From contig CBFHMJ010000003.1 in assembly GCA_965656875.1 (NCBI GenBank), positions 248,001 to 312,000 of the forward strand: 64,000 nucleotides of DNA, read 5' to 3'. The translations under genes and the position numbers were made by a program. Under the pieces are notes generated by a model. The model had not been told where the DNA came from and made no database searches. It was given only the letters and a program-made list of their open reading frames with translations. Position 1 is the stretch's first letter, and each line of letters opens with the position of its first letter. The DNA is from CBFHMJ01 sp965656875 (lineage in GTDB: Bacteria; Pseudomonadota; Gammaproteobacteria; Enterobacterales; Alteromonadaceae). Below, piece by piece: positions 52,266-61,707 of this stretch.

Positions 52266-53215
52266 TGGCTCAACCGCAAACATATTCTATTTTAGTCACC
52301 GGTGGCGCGGGGTATCTTGGATCGATGATCGTGCCTGCTTTGTTACAACAAGGCCATAAAGTAACTGTGCTGGACAACTTTATGTTCCAGCAATCATCGT
52401 TGAATACTTGCTGCATCAATCCCGATTTTCGTTTGGTTCGTGGTGATTGCCGCGACAAAGCATTAATGAAATCTTTGATTAGCGATGTTGATATCGTGAT
52501 TCCGCTGGCCGCTCTGGTTGGTGCGCCGTTGTGTAGTCGCGATGAAATTGGTACTCAAACGATTAATCAGGATGCGGTTGTAATGCTGGCAGACTTGTTG
52601 AGTCAGGAGCAACGCGTACTGATGCCAATTACCAATAGTGGTTATGGTATCGGTGAAAGTGGGAAGTTTTGCACAGAAGAATCACCGTTAAGACCGATTA
52701 GTCTTTATGGCAAAACCAAAGTCGCTGCTGAAGCGGCGATGCTGGCGCGGGAAAATTCAATTAGTTTTCGTCTGGCGACTGTATTTGGCATGGCGCCGAG
52801 AATGCGCCTGGATTTGCTGGTAAATGACTTTGTTTATCGGGCTGTGAATGACAAAGCAATTGTATTATTCGAATCTCATTTCAAACGTAATTACATCCAC
52901 ATTCGCGACGTCGTGAATGCATTTTTACACGGTATCGCAAACTTCGACACAATGAAGTCAAACGCCTATAACGTTGGTTTATCTGATGCGAATCTGTCGA
53001 AGAAAGAATTGTGCGACAAGATTAAACATCATATTCCTGATTTTGTTTATATTGATGCGCCAATTGGTGAAGATCCGGATAAACGGGATTACATCGTATC
53101 GAATGATAAAATCGAAGCGACAGGATTCAAACCACAACATTCACTGGATGATGGTATTGCTGAATTGATCAAGGGTTACACCATGCTCAATAACAGTAAA
53201 TTCAGTAATGTGTAA
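52265..53215 (+). CDS. NAD-dependent nucleotide-sugar epimerase/dehydratase
   Basis: This 316-residue extended SDR has the cofactor loop VTGGAGYLGSMIV at residue 10, the active-site pair with SLYGKTKVAAE (Tyr-x-x-x-Lys), FGMAPRMRLDLLVNDFVYRA and NYIHIRDVVNAF. The active-site Ser position reads ITNSGYGIG. It resembles the second SDR at 62570 (shared PRMRLD and IHI-D segments), so the two may perform successive or parallel steps on nucleotide-linked sugars. Substrate unknown. Confidence 0.85.
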   Translation: MAQPQTYSILVTGGAGYLGSMIVPALLQQGHKVTVLDNFMFQQSSLNTCCINPDFRLVRGDCRDKALMKSLISDVDIVIPLAALVGAPLCSRDEIGTQTINQDAVVMLADLLSQEQRVLMPITNSGYGIGESGKFCTEESPLRPISLYGKTKVAAEAAMLARENSISFRLATVFGMAPRMRLDLLVNDFVYRAVNDKAIVLFESHFKRNYIHIRDVVNAFLHGIANFDTMKSNAYNVGLSDANLSKKELCDKIKHHIPDFVYIDAPIGEDPDKRDYIVSNDKIEATGFKPQHSLDDGIAELIKGYTMLNNSKFSNV

Positions 53216-53255
53216 AGAAACGGGCAAGATAGCCGTTAAACAAATCAGTAAATAG

Positions 53256-54275
53256 TTGAAACAGCGAGTTTCTTTGCCTGATATGCACCATTCCTCTTAT
53301 TCAGAAAACACCTCGACTCGTGTAGCCATTTTTGGCTGCGGTCGTGGTGGTAATAACGTCTTTTCTTTATTTCAGGCATCGCTGGTCCATGATGTCATTG
53401 CTTATGTTGATAATAACCAGGCATTACATGGAACCCTGCATAACCATACGCCGGTTATTTCTCCCGACATATTGATAGCAGAGATAGACAAGGGAAACAT
53501 TGATACGATTGTCATTGCCAGCCAGTATCGTCTGGAGATTAAAGAACAATTGATTGCATTGGGTGTTCCGCTCACTGCAATTGAGTTGGCCCATGGTGAT
53601 ATGCTTGAAGGGCTGTCGCTTGTCTATAACCCCTTTCCTAATAATTTACACCCAACCCGTTTTCAGATATTTGAAGCCTTGCAACAAGGTGTTGCAGATA
53701 TTGCCGAAGTGCCTGGCGCAATAGCAGAATTTGGCTGTGGTAGTGGGCAAACAGCACTTAAGTTAGTTGAGGCAATACAGGAAACTCAGGCTGATCGGCA
53801 GCTACTGTTGTTTGACAGTTTTGTTGGAATGCCGGAGGCAACCTCTGATGTCGATCAGGCTAACCCGAGATTGCAACGTGGTGACTGGGTAAAAGGAAAC
53901 TGTTATGCAGTCGATGCAAGGCTGATGACCGAATTACTGGTCGCTCGTCAGTTTCATCAGTATCAATTATTTGAAGGATGGTTTGAGCAGACCTTGCCGT
54001 CATTATCGACGACCCAACAACTGGCGCTGGTTCATCTGGACTGTGATTTATATCAGTCCACCCGCGAGGTATTGGATTATGTTTTCAGGCATCAATTGTT
54101 AAGCCCGGGAGCAATCCTGCTTTTCGATGACTGGGATTGTAATGGAGATGACGATTCACTGGGGCAACGTCGGGCATGGCAGGAAATAGTTGAATGCTAT
54201 CAGCCTGCGTTTGAAGATATTGGTTCTTATGCCGTTGTAGGATTTAAAAAACGATTTACGGGTTATCGCCAGTGA
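53256..54275 (+). CDS. TylF/MycF-like methyltransferase with N-terminal Rossmann-like domain
   Basis: In this 339-residue protein the N-terminal part (about 22-110) is the small domain that recurs in the cluster (VAIFGCGRGGNNVFSL, AYVDNNQALHG, VISPDIL). The rest is a macrocin O-methyltransferase-type enzyme: AEFGCGSGQTALKL for SAM, LLLFDSFVGMPE, LVHLDCDLYQSTREVLDYV and LLFDDWDCNGDD for metal. These act on sugar hydroxyls. TTG 53256 or ATG 53283 could be the start; neither has a good ribosome site. It overlaps the next gene by four bases. Confidence 0.82.
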   Translation: MKQRVSLPDMHHSSYSENTSTRVAIFGCGRGGNNVFSLFQASLVHDVIAYVDNNQALHGTLHNHTPVISPDILIAEIDKGNIDTIVIASQYRLEIKEQLIALGVPLTAIELAHGDMLEGLSLVYNPFPNNLHPTRFQIFEALQQGVADIAEVPGAIAEFGCGSGQTALKLVEAIQETQADRQLLLFDSFVGMPEATSDVDQANPRLQRGDWVKGNCYAVDARLMTELLVARQFHQYQLFEGWFEQTLPSLSTTQQLALVHLDCDLYQSTREVLDYVFRHQLLSPGAILLFDDWDCNGDDDSLGQRRAWQEIVECYQPAFEDIGSYAVVGFKKRFTGYRQ

Positions 54276-55225
54276 CAAATGCAGTGATTGATTTAACAGG
54301 AAAGCGAATTTGGTTAGCCGGACATACCGGGTTGGTGGGTTCTGCATTACAGCAACGATTAAATGCTCTGAATTGCACGTTGTTAACCCGCACTCATGCC
54401 GAACTGGATTTAACGCGCCAGGCTGAAGTGGAAGCCTTTTACCAGCAGGAAAAGCCGGACATCGTCATCCTTACTGCGGCACTGGTGGGTGGGATCGAAG
54501 CAAATAGAACCCGTCCGGCTGAGTTTGCTTATCAAAACACTATGATTGCCAGTAATGTTATTCATGGCGCTGCTCAATTTGAGGTCGAACGTTTGTTAGC
54601 GTTAGGCTCATCCTGTTTTTATCCAACGGAAGCGGTGCAACCGCTGGCAGAAACGTCGTTATTACAGGGTGCTCTGGAACCCACTAATGAAGCTTACGCA
54701 CTGGCAAAAATCATGACGGTAAAGCTCTGTCAGTATTATCACCAGCAATCAGGCTGTGATTTTATCAGTGCCGTGCCGACAAATTTATATGGGCCAGGTT
54801 GTCATTTCGATGAAAAAAACAGCCATGTTATTGCCGCACTGATTCGTAAATTTGATCAGGCGGTAACTGAACAACTGTCAGAAGTGATTGTGTGGGGCAG
54901 CGGCAAGCCTGAACGTGAGTTTTTATACATTGATGATGCCGCAGATGGACTGATGTATTTATTGCAGCATCATTCAGGCAGTGAACCAATTAATGTCAGC
55001 GGCGGTGAAACCGTTTCTATTGCAACGCTGGCAGAGCAAATTGGGCAATTAATGGGCTATCAGGGGCGAATTGTTTACGATACCAGCAAACCGGACGGTA
55101 TGATGAAAAAGTCACTTGATAATCAACGAATTGCGGCCTATGGTTGGCAACCGGAAACATCACTGGTGGTTGGATTAACGCGTACCATTGAGTACTACCA
55201 ACAACAGGTAAAATCAGCCTCATAA
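54272..55225 (+). CDS. fcl: GDP-L-fucose synthase-like epimerase/reductase
   Basis: This 317-residue protein has IWLAGHTGLVGSAL, LTAALVGGIEANRTRPAEF, the active site GSSCFYPTEA with the Cys of GDP-fucose synthases, and YALAKIMTVKLC (Tyr-x-x-x-Lys), then PTNLYGPGCHFD. The family epimerises C3/C5 and reduces C4 of GDP-4-keto-6-deoxymannose. ColC, the GDP-colitose synthase, belongs to the same group. Since a ColD-like dehydratase lies 3.3 kb upstream, this gene may make GDP-colitose rather than GDP-fucose. It starts with GTG. Confidence 0.88.
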   Translation: MTNAVIDLTGKRIWLAGHTGLVGSALQQRLNALNCTLLTRTHAELDLTRQAEVEAFYQQEKPDIVILTAALVGGIEANRTRPAEFAYQNTMIASNVIHGAAQFEVERLLALGSSCFYPTEAVQPLAETSLLQGALEPTNEAYALAKIMTVKLCQYYHQQSGCDFISAVPTNLYGPGCHFDEKNSHVIAALIRKFDQAVTEQLSEVIVWGSGKPEREFLYIDDAADGLMYLLQHHSGSEPINVSGGETVSIATLAEQIGQLMGYQGRIVYDTSKPDGMMKKSLDNQRIAAYGWQPETSLVVGLTRTIEYYQQQVKSAS

Positions 55226-55249
55226 TCAGAATATCGAAAAGGTCCGACA

Positions 55250-56623
55250 TTGCATAAAAAACGCTGGCTGTTTGTCATACAAAATTTCGAAGTAAAGCAA
55301 TTTGATGATTGCGCCGGATTGCGAGAGGTCATCCAGCCGATACTAGCCAGTGATTATGTAGAAGCCCACCATATTTGCCACTTTCAGCAAGATTATCAGC
55401 ATTGGTGGCGACCGTTATTAACTGCCCGGTTTAACCAGCTATCAGATATTCTGAATGATGAACCCATCGTAATTTATGGTGCTGGTATTCATACCGAGCA
55501 GCATGCTACGGATTTTTCTCATTTTAACGTGGTTGCCATCGCTGATCGTAATAAGCAATTACACGGTACAAGTGTACTGGGTAAACCCGTTATCTCTCCT
55601 GATGCCATTTCTGATGTTGCTCGACACGTTATTATTTCCAGTAAAGCTTATGAAGACAGCATCATTGTTGATTTACAAGCGCTACATGGCGATAAACTGG
55701 TGGTTCATCCTCTGTATCAATCCGATGATTCAGCAACGATAGCCAGAGAAAGTTACTTCGATTCCATGTATCAGGAGATTCGAAAGGCTTGCTCATCGTT
55801 TCAGCCTGACATCGTATTCTTTTGTCCTACCCATCCGTCGGATAGTCTGCCAGGTCATTACTGGTCAAGGCTTCGAGATAGCTTCCCACAACAGAAATAT
55901 GCGGTACTGTGGTGGGATTATGATGAAGAATCTTCGGCTGGTTCTTACCTGAACTTTGAGCGTGATTGCTTACACTGGGCGGATCTTGCAATTGAGAACT
56001 CTAATGCGACTCGGTTACAGCGCATGCAAGCGAGGCAAGCGCCTTATCAACAGCATGATCAGGCTGATAAGGTTGTTTTTCATCCCACCATTTTTGACCC
56101 GTCGTTGTTTTACAATCGTCAACTTAGCCCGGAGCAGCTGAGCGTAGATGTTGCACTGTTTGGTTCAAAAGCGGGAGCGAGAAAGAACTGGATTTCCTTT
56201 TTACAGCAACAGTTTCCTGAGCAGTTTCAGCATATTGGTGGTGTCTCTCATGGCCAGGCACCATTACCGATGGCGGATTATGCGAAGGCAGTTTCGCAGA
56301 GTAAAATTATCGTAAACACACAAACTTACCCATTCAGGGCGCAGTGCAAAGGGAAGGTACGGGAAGTACTGGCCGCTGGCCGTTTTTTACTGGAAGAAGA
56401 TAATCCAGAAACCAGGGCTTTTGTGCCAGAAGGCAAAGGTGTGATTTTCTTTAAAGATCAACAAGATTTGGCCGATAAAATTAATTATTATTTGCAGCAT
56501 CCAGACGAACGGGAAGCTATAGCCAGCGCGGGATACACCTGGTTTGAAGCCAACTACTCTGCGAATCAGTGGACCGGGCAAATTGTTCGTTGGCTGGGTG
56601 AGCCACAACAACATATATCATGA
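55250..56623 (+). CDS. CgeB-like glycosyltransferase with internal Rossmann-like domain
   Basis: This 457-residue protein carries the cluster's small domain at residues about 73-145 (IVIYGAGIHTEQHA, AIADRNKQLHG, VISPDAI). The C-terminal region is a GT-B-type glycosyltransferase half of the CgeB/spore-maturation kind: KIIVNTQTYPFRAQCKGKVR, EVLAAGRFLLEEDNPE, YYLQHPDEREAIASAGY. The middle part (DIVFFCPTHPSDSLPGH; ENSNATRLQRMQ) fits the N-terminal half. It starts at TTG 55250 with AAGG 8 bases upstream. Donor and acceptor are unknown. Confidence 0.78.
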   Translation: MHKKRWLFVIQNFEVKQFDDCAGLREVIQPILASDYVEAHHICHFQQDYQHWWRPLLTARFNQLSDILNDEPIVIYGAGIHTEQHATDFSHFNVVAIADRNKQLHGTSVLGKPVISPDAISDVARHVIISSKAYEDSIIVDLQALHGDKLVVHPLYQSDDSATIARESYFDSMYQEIRKACSSFQPDIVFFCPTHPSDSLPGHYWSRLRDSFPQQKYAVLWWDYDEESSAGSYLNFERDCLHWADLAIENSNATRLQRMQARQAPYQQHDQADKVVFHPTIFDPSLFYNRQLSPEQLSVDVALFGSKAGARKNWISFLQQQFPEQFQHIGGVSHGQAPLPMADYAKAVSQSKIIVNTQTYPFRAQCKGKVREVLAAGRFLLEEDNPETRAFVPEGKGVIFFKDQQDLADKINYYLQHPDEREAIASAGYTWFEANYSANQWTGQIVRWLGEPQQHIS

Positions 56624-56647
56624 CGTATGACGATATCAGGGTGATTC

Positions 56648-58147
56648 TTGACTAAACCGGCATCAATACATTTTGCAGTACCTGTATGGGGTGAGCAGTA
56701 TATTGAAAACTGGCTTCGCTACAGTTTACCCTGCCAGTTGTCTGCTAATAATCTTCCCGCTGTTTCAGCGTTGACACAGCAGCAATCCAGTTTTGCCAGC
56801 AATCAACCTGTATATCACATCTTTACTACCGTCGAAGGTCAAACCCAGATTCGGGCTTCTTCTCTCTTTCAACGATTATCAATATTGACCACGGTGGTTT
56901 TTCATTCCCTTGAGAGTATCCAGCAATCTTGTGAAGCTGATCGTAATTTATGGCGTAAGTACGCAGATAACGACTGGAAAAAATATGCGGTAAAGATGGC
57001 TTGTCTGACGACGGCGATGCAAGCGGCTCATCAATCGAAAGGTGTGCTAATTCCTTTGATGTCAGATATTTTTGTGTCTGATGGTGGTTTTCGGTATCTG
57101 GTGGAACAGGCGCTGACGGGCAAAAAGTTAGTGCTGGTGGGGAGTATGCGGGCATTGGATGTGCCGTTTTTATCAGCAATGAAACCGTATGTATCGACGG
57201 ATGAGACACTGACTATTTCAGGCCCGGCGTTGTTACGTCATACGCTGGCAAACTTGCATCCTCAGTGTCTGAAAACAAATCGTTACAGTGCGCATTTTAA
57301 TAGCCAGTGGTGTGACTATATGTACTGGCACCAGGCGCAGGTTGGAATTATTCAGCGTGGTGTGTTTTGTTATCCGTTTTTGATTGACTGCCAGACCGAA
57401 TTATCCGTGCCGCCGGGCTATACCATAGATACTTGTCCGTTTGTTGATGCGCAGACGAGTGAGCAGGCGTTTGAGCCGTCGGAGGTTCATGTGGTGACGT
57501 CACCTGCCAATTGCATGGTGATGACCGTCAGTACTGAAGATGAATTTGATCACGTTCCAACGCCACCTGGTGTGTTTAACCCGTTGCAGATAGCAACGTT
57601 TATCCATCAGAATAGTTTTATGCATCATCAGGAATTTTTACGCCATCCGGTGATATATGGTGATGAATCATCGGCAAACATGCAGCAATTAATGACACGT
57701 TGCGAACAGGATTATCAGGCGGTAAAAGCAAGTCTTAATTTTTTACAGCAATCGCCCGGTATGGTTGAGCAATTATCTGCAATAGCAGCGTGTCAGGCGT
57801 TAGGAGATAGCTGGCTTGCCGAGATCCCTGATGCCATTGAACAGGCATTATTGTCGAGCGACAGCAAACCTTTATATTTGTTTGGCAGTGGTGTCGAAGC
57901 ACAGGCATTACTACATATTCTTCCATTACGGCAACGTTTATCAGGTCTGATTGATAATGACCTGACTCGTGTCGGTCAGCACATGTATGACGTTGCAATC
58001 GTGTCGCCTGATGCGTTACCGGAACATGCCGTCGTGGTTTGTGCATCGGCAAAGCATCACGAGGCTATGCAACAACAACTGGAACAGATGTATCAATCAG
58101 CCATCACCATCATTAATCCGTATATCCAACAGGGAGCAACGCAGTAA
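56648..58147 (+). CDS. putative glycosyltransferase with C-terminal Rossmann-like domain
   Basis: In this 499-residue protein the N-terminal 330 residues begin IHFAVPVWGEQYIENWL, which resembles the start of GT-A-like glycosyltransferases, with PLMSDIFVSDGGFRYL in the region of a metal-binding site. No known family is recognised with confidence. Residues about 408-485 repeat the cluster's small domain (LYLFGSGVEAQALLHIL, GLIDNDLTRVG, AIVSPDAL). TTG 56648 follows AGGGTGA. The stop overlaps the start of the next gene by one base. Confidence 0.65.
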   Translation: MTKPASIHFAVPVWGEQYIENWLRYSLPCQLSANNLPAVSALTQQQSSFASNQPVYHIFTTVEGQTQIRASSLFQRLSILTTVVFHSLESIQQSCEADRNLWRKYADNDWKKYAVKMACLTTAMQAAHQSKGVLIPLMSDIFVSDGGFRYLVEQALTGKKLVLVGSMRALDVPFLSAMKPYVSTDETLTISGPALLRHTLANLHPQCLKTNRYSAHFNSQWCDYMYWHQAQVGIIQRGVFCYPFLIDCQTELSVPPGYTIDTCPFVDAQTSEQAFEPSEVHVVTSPANCMVMTVSTEDEFDHVPTPPGVFNPLQIATFIHQNSFMHHQEFLRHPVIYGDESSANMQQLMTRCEQDYQAVKASLNFLQQSPGMVEQLSAIAACQALGDSWLAEIPDAIEQALLSSDSKPLYLFGSGVEAQALLHILPLRQRLSGLIDNDLTRVGQHMYDVAIVSPDALPEHAVVVCASAKHHEAMQQQLEQMYQSAITIINPYIQQGATQ

Positions 58148-58689
58148 TGGCTCAATCTTTATTTAGTGGCGTTATCTGGGTTACGGGATTTCCTGGCGCA
58201 GGGAAAACAACCTTTAGCCAGGCGATAGTTGATGCACTGAAAGCGCACAGTATTAGCCCAATTCTGTTAGATGGTGATGAATTACGGCGGGTTTTCGATA
58301 ACCAGGATTTTACACCTGACGCCCGTAAAAAACTGGCGTTGAGTTATGCCAAAATGTCGCAATATCTGGCGTCGCAACAACAAGTAGTGATTTGTGCAAC
58401 TGTGTCGATGTTTCATGAAGTGCGCCAGTGGAGCCGGGAAAATAACGCTCATTATTACGAGATTTGGTTGGATGTTTCTGAGCAAGCTCTACAGCAGCGT
58501 GACCAGAAAGGCTTATACTCGGCGGCTAAAGCGGGCAAAGAGAATAAGTTACCCGGTGTGACACTACAGGCTGAAACACCAGTGAATGCAGATAATGTAC
58601 TTTGCGATATGCCTGTTGATGCGATTCCAACAGAAGCTAAGAAGGTGGCAGACTGGGTGATTAAACACTGGGAGGTAGCCACTCCATGA
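58147..58689 (+). CDS. APS kinase-like protein, candidate cytidine diphosphoramidate kinase
   Basis: This 180-residue P-loop kinase of the CysC fold has Walker A GFPGAGKTT (14-22), LLDGDELRR and RDQKGLYSAAKAGK. In true APS kinases the loop after strand 3 reads FISPxRxxR; here it is TVSMFHEVRQ, and the FTG(I)D APS-contact region reads LPGVTLQ, so APS may not be the substrate. Campylobacter jejuni Cj1415, of this family, phosphorylates CDP-phosphoramidate at the 3' position. The three other genes of that pathway follow directly here, so the same role is proposed. True sulfate activation remains possible. Confidence 0.8.
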   Translation: MAQSLFSGVIWVTGFPGAGKTTFSQAIVDALKAHSISPILLDGDELRRVFDNQDFTPDARKKLALSYAKMSQYLASQQQVVICATVSMFHEVRQWSRENNAHYYEIWLDVSEQALQQRDQKGLYSAAKAGKENKLPGVTLQAETPVNADNVLCDMPVDAIPTEAKKVADWVIKHWEVATP

Positions 58690-61085
58690 ATGCTGAAACT
58701 CAGGTTGTGATTGCATCTAAAGCGCAAACGCTGGCAAAACTAAAAACTCGACTCAAAACTGCAGGTATTCTACCCGGCGCCATTGTTAGCTGGCAGAACT
58801 GGCATCAGGCTCAGGATGATGTATTACAGCATATTCGCTATGCGTCCGTTGCTAATGACTGGTTAAACACCGGGTTGTTGATTGTTCGTTCCAGTAATCA
58901 TGATGAAGACAGTGCTGATAATTCTGCAGCAGGCTTATATGAAAGCGTGCTGAATGTTGAGACTGATGAACAACTGATTACCGCGATCAATACGGTGTTT
59001 GATTCTTACGGTGACAATTGTACAGCAGAATCAGAAGTTCTGATTCAACCTCAACTCACGCAAATTGATCGAAGCGGAGTGGTGTTTACCCGAGAACCAT
59101 CGACTGGTGGTTTTTATTATGTATTGAATTATGAAGAAGGTGATGACACGCAGTCGGTAACATCGGGTTATGGTCAACAGCAGAAAATGGCCTACTGGTT
59201 CAAACATGCCGATGACTTATCACCGGGATTTGTCGTCAACAGTTGGCAGCAACAGTTATTGACGACGTTGCAGGAACTTGAAGCGTTGTTTCCGGATATT
59301 CCGCTGGATATAGAATTTGCATTTGCTCATCAACAACTTTGGATTTTACAGGCAAGACCTCTGGTGCTGGACGTTGACGTCGCACCTAATGTCACTGTCA
59401 ATGAACAGACAATCCAACAGCAACGCGAACAACTTAAACAAACAGCGAAGAAAATTAATCGGTTGTCTCAACGTCACCCTCATTTGGTTGGTGATACAAC
59501 CGTTTATGCAAACATGCCAGACTGGAATCCCGCTGAAATCATTGGCACCAAACCTAAACCGTTGGCGCTGTCCTTGTACAAAGAGCTGGTGACAGATGCT
59601 ACATGGGCTTATCAGCGAGACAATTACCATTATCGTAACCTACGAAGCTTTCCATTACTCATCAGTCTTGCTCACTCACCCTATATTGATGCCAGAGTAA
59701 GTTTTAATTCGTTTATTCCAAAATCGCTGAATGATGACATCGCTGAAAAACTGGTGAATTACTATGTGGCACGGCTACAGCAAAATCCGGAATTACAGGA
59801 CAAAGTAGAGTTTGACATCGTGCTGTCCTGTTACAGTTTTGATATGGAAGCACGACTAAATCGATTACCTGATGCAACATTTTCTCAGGGCGACAAACAA
59901 CAGATTAAAGCGTCGTTATTGTCGTTAACGAATAAGTTGATCAAAGGTGATTTTGAACACATCAGAAAAGATTTAAGCCGGGTCGAAAAGCTGGTGGTAA
60001 AACAGCAGGACATTGCGGCCAGTAGCTTAAATAATATTGAGAAGATTTACTGGTTAATTGAAGATTGCAAACGCTATGGCACGTTGCCATTTGCGGGGAT
60101 TGCCCGTGCTGGTTTTATTGCCCGGCAAATATTGGATTCTCTGGTGGCAACTGGCGCATTAACTCAGGCTCGCGTTGATGCTTTTCTGGAGTCGCTGACG
60201 ACTGTTAGTTCGGAGATGATTCAGGATAAACAGCAATTAAGTCAGGCAGATTTTTTAAGCAAGTATGGTCATCTTCGTCCAGGTACGTATGACATTACTT
60301 CGCCTCGCTACGATGAAATGCCGGAACGGATTTTTTCTTCAGACTCAGTGCAAAATGAATGTGCTCAATCATCGTCTTCAATATTTGAACTGACCACATA
60401 TGAATATCAAACCATTAAGCAATTACTGACCGAACACGAGCTTGAATGTGATGTTGAAGGGCTGCTGGCGTTTTGCCAATGTGCGATTGAAGGTCGGGAA
60501 TGGGCAAAGTTCGTTTTTACACGAAGTTTGAGTGATGTATTAAAAATCATTTCTGCTTTAGGACAAAAACTGGACCCGAAAGAACTTGACCTGGACGCTT
60601 TGTCTTATCTCGATATCAAAGATGTGATGGGGTTATACAGTGCTACTGATGCAGCCAGTGACACGTTCAGGCAAAGTATTGCGCGGCATAAACAACATTA
60701 TGAATTATGTCGGGCGATCCATTTACCGCCGGTTATTAGCTCGGGAGAAGCGGTGTATGGCTTTGAAATCCCCGGGTGTGAACCTAACTTCATCACGCTT
60801 AAGCAAGTGACGGGTGATACCTGTCAGGATTTATCGACAGAGCTGCATGGAAAAATTGTTTTCATTCCTGCGGCTGATCCCGGGTATGACTGGATCTTTT
60901 CTAGTGGTATCGCCGGGTTTATTACTATGTACGGTGGCGCGAACTCTCATATGGCGATTCGAGCCGGGGAGTTAGGTTTGCCTGCGATAATAGGTGCTGG
61001 TGAAGTGCTATACCATCAATGGTCTCAGGCTCCACGACTCAGACTGGACTGCCAGTCAAAAAAAGTGGAGAGCTGGTTTGCCTGA
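58686..61085 (+). CDS. PEP synthase-like enzyme, candidate L-glutamine kinase
   Basis: This 799-residue protein has an ATP-grasp/PPDK-type N-terminal domain (LLIVRSSNHDEDSADNSAAG near 70; RSGVVFTREPSTGG; DIEFAFAHQQLWILQARPL). It has a long central region without PEP-binding barrel motifs, and a C-terminal phosphohistidine domain with H755 in MYGGANSHMAIRAGELGLPAI. The layout and length match Cj1418 (782 residues), which phosphorylates the amide nitrogen of glutamine to start phosphoramidate synthesis. It overlaps the kinase gene before it by four bases and is followed by an overlapping amidotransferase gene. PEP synthase itself is excluded by the missing PEP domain. Confidence 0.85.
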   Translation: MNAETQVVIASKAQTLAKLKTRLKTAGILPGAIVSWQNWHQAQDDVLQHIRYASVANDWLNTGLLIVRSSNHDEDSADNSAAGLYESVLNVETDEQLITAINTVFDSYGDNCTAESEVLIQPQLTQIDRSGVVFTREPSTGGFYYVLNYEEGDDTQSVTSGYGQQQKMAYWFKHADDLSPGFVVNSWQQQLLTTLQELEALFPDIPLDIEFAFAHQQLWILQARPLVLDVDVAPNVTVNEQTIQQQREQLKQTAKKINRLSQRHPHLVGDTTVYANMPDWNPAEIIGTKPKPLALSLYKELVTDATWAYQRDNYHYRNLRSFPLLISLAHSPYIDARVSFNSFIPKSLNDDIAEKLVNYYVARLQQNPELQDKVEFDIVLSCYSFDMEARLNRLPDATFSQGDKQQIKASLLSLTNKLIKGDFEHIRKDLSRVEKLVVKQQDIAASSLNNIEKIYWLIEDCKRYGTLPFAGIARAGFIARQILDSLVATGALTQARVDAFLESLTTVSSEMIQDKQQLSQADFLSKYGHLRPGTYDITSPRYDEMPERIFSSDSVQNECAQSSSSIFELTTYEYQTIKQLLTEHELECDVEGLLAFCQCAIEGREWAKFVFTRSLSDVLKIISALGQKLDPKELDLDALSYLDIKDVMGLYSATDAASDTFRQSIARHKQHYELCRAIHLPPVISSGEAVYGFEIPGCEPNFITLKQVTGDTCQDLSTELHGKIVFIPAADPGYDWIFSSGIAGFITMYGGANSHMAIRAGELGLPAIIGAGEVLYHQWSQAPRLRLDCQSKKVESWFA

Positions 61086-61707
61086 AAACACTGTGTTCGT
61101 TACTCCGAAAAAGATGGTGTTGATCACTTGTCGGGTCGATATTATCGAACACTATAACGAGCGGCGAGATGCTCTCGATCAACAGTGGATTTCATTACTT
61201 ATGGCTTGTGGCTACTTACCGGTGATAGCTCCGGCTAATCGTGAGTGGCTTGAACACTGGCTGGCACAAAATGAGGTCAGCGGGGTGTTACTCACAGGTG
61301 GCAATGATCTGGTTGCTGTTGGTGGTTCGGCCCGGGAACGGGACGATGCTGAACGCTGGCTGATCAATTATTGTGAATCCAGACGATTGCCTTTACTGGG
61401 TGTATGCCGTGGCATGCAGTTAATCGGGCAATATTTTGGCGCTGATTTAAAGGCCGTCGATAAGATGGTCGAGAAACAACAAATCAATATTATTGATGGT
61501 TGTCCGGTTCAGGTGAACAGTTTTCATCATTATGCCCTGGCAGCAACGCCTGAAATGTTTAGTTGTTTTGCAACCTCAGAAGATGGCGCTGTGATTAAAG
61601 GGATCAAACATCAACAACTTCCTATCACCGGTATTATGTGGCATCCGGAACGCCGATTGCCGTTTAATGATAGCGATAAACAGTTAATTCAAGAGTTGTA
61701 TCAATGA
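61078..61707 (+). CDS. class I glutamine amidotransferase-like hydrolase, candidate gamma-glutamyl-CDP-amidate hydrolase
   Basis: This protein of about 209 residues has GVLLTGGNDL, the nucleophile Cys110 in LLGVCRGMQLIGQYFG and the His-Glu pair in IMWHPER. It is of the peptidase C26/gamma-glutamyl hydrolase type. TTG 61078 is preferred for its GGAG at 61067-61070, overlapping the previous stop; ATG 61114 would give 197 residues, closer to family length. Its counterpart Cj1417 removes glutamate from CDP-L-glutamine, leaving cytidine diphosphoramidate. There is no synthetase partner that would make it an ordinary amidotransferase subunit. It overlaps the nucleotidyltransferase gene (ATGA). Confidence 0.82.
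   Translation: MPENTVFVTPKKMVLITCRVDIIEHYNERRDALDQQWISLLMACGYLPVIAPANREWLEHWLAQNEVSGVLLTGGNDLVAVGGSARERDDAERWLINYCESRRLPLLGVCRGMQLIGQYFGADLKAVDKMVEKQQINIIDGCPVQVNSFHHYALAATPEMFSCFATSEDGAVIKGIKHQQLPITGIMWHPERRLPFNDSDKQLIQELYQ

Noticed and set aside
58686..61085. Phosphoenolpyruvate synthase (ppsA)
   Set aside because: The ATP-grasp and phospho-His domains are there, but the C-terminal PEP/pyruvate barrel is missing and the phospho-His domain is at the very end. The context fits a glutamine kinase better.
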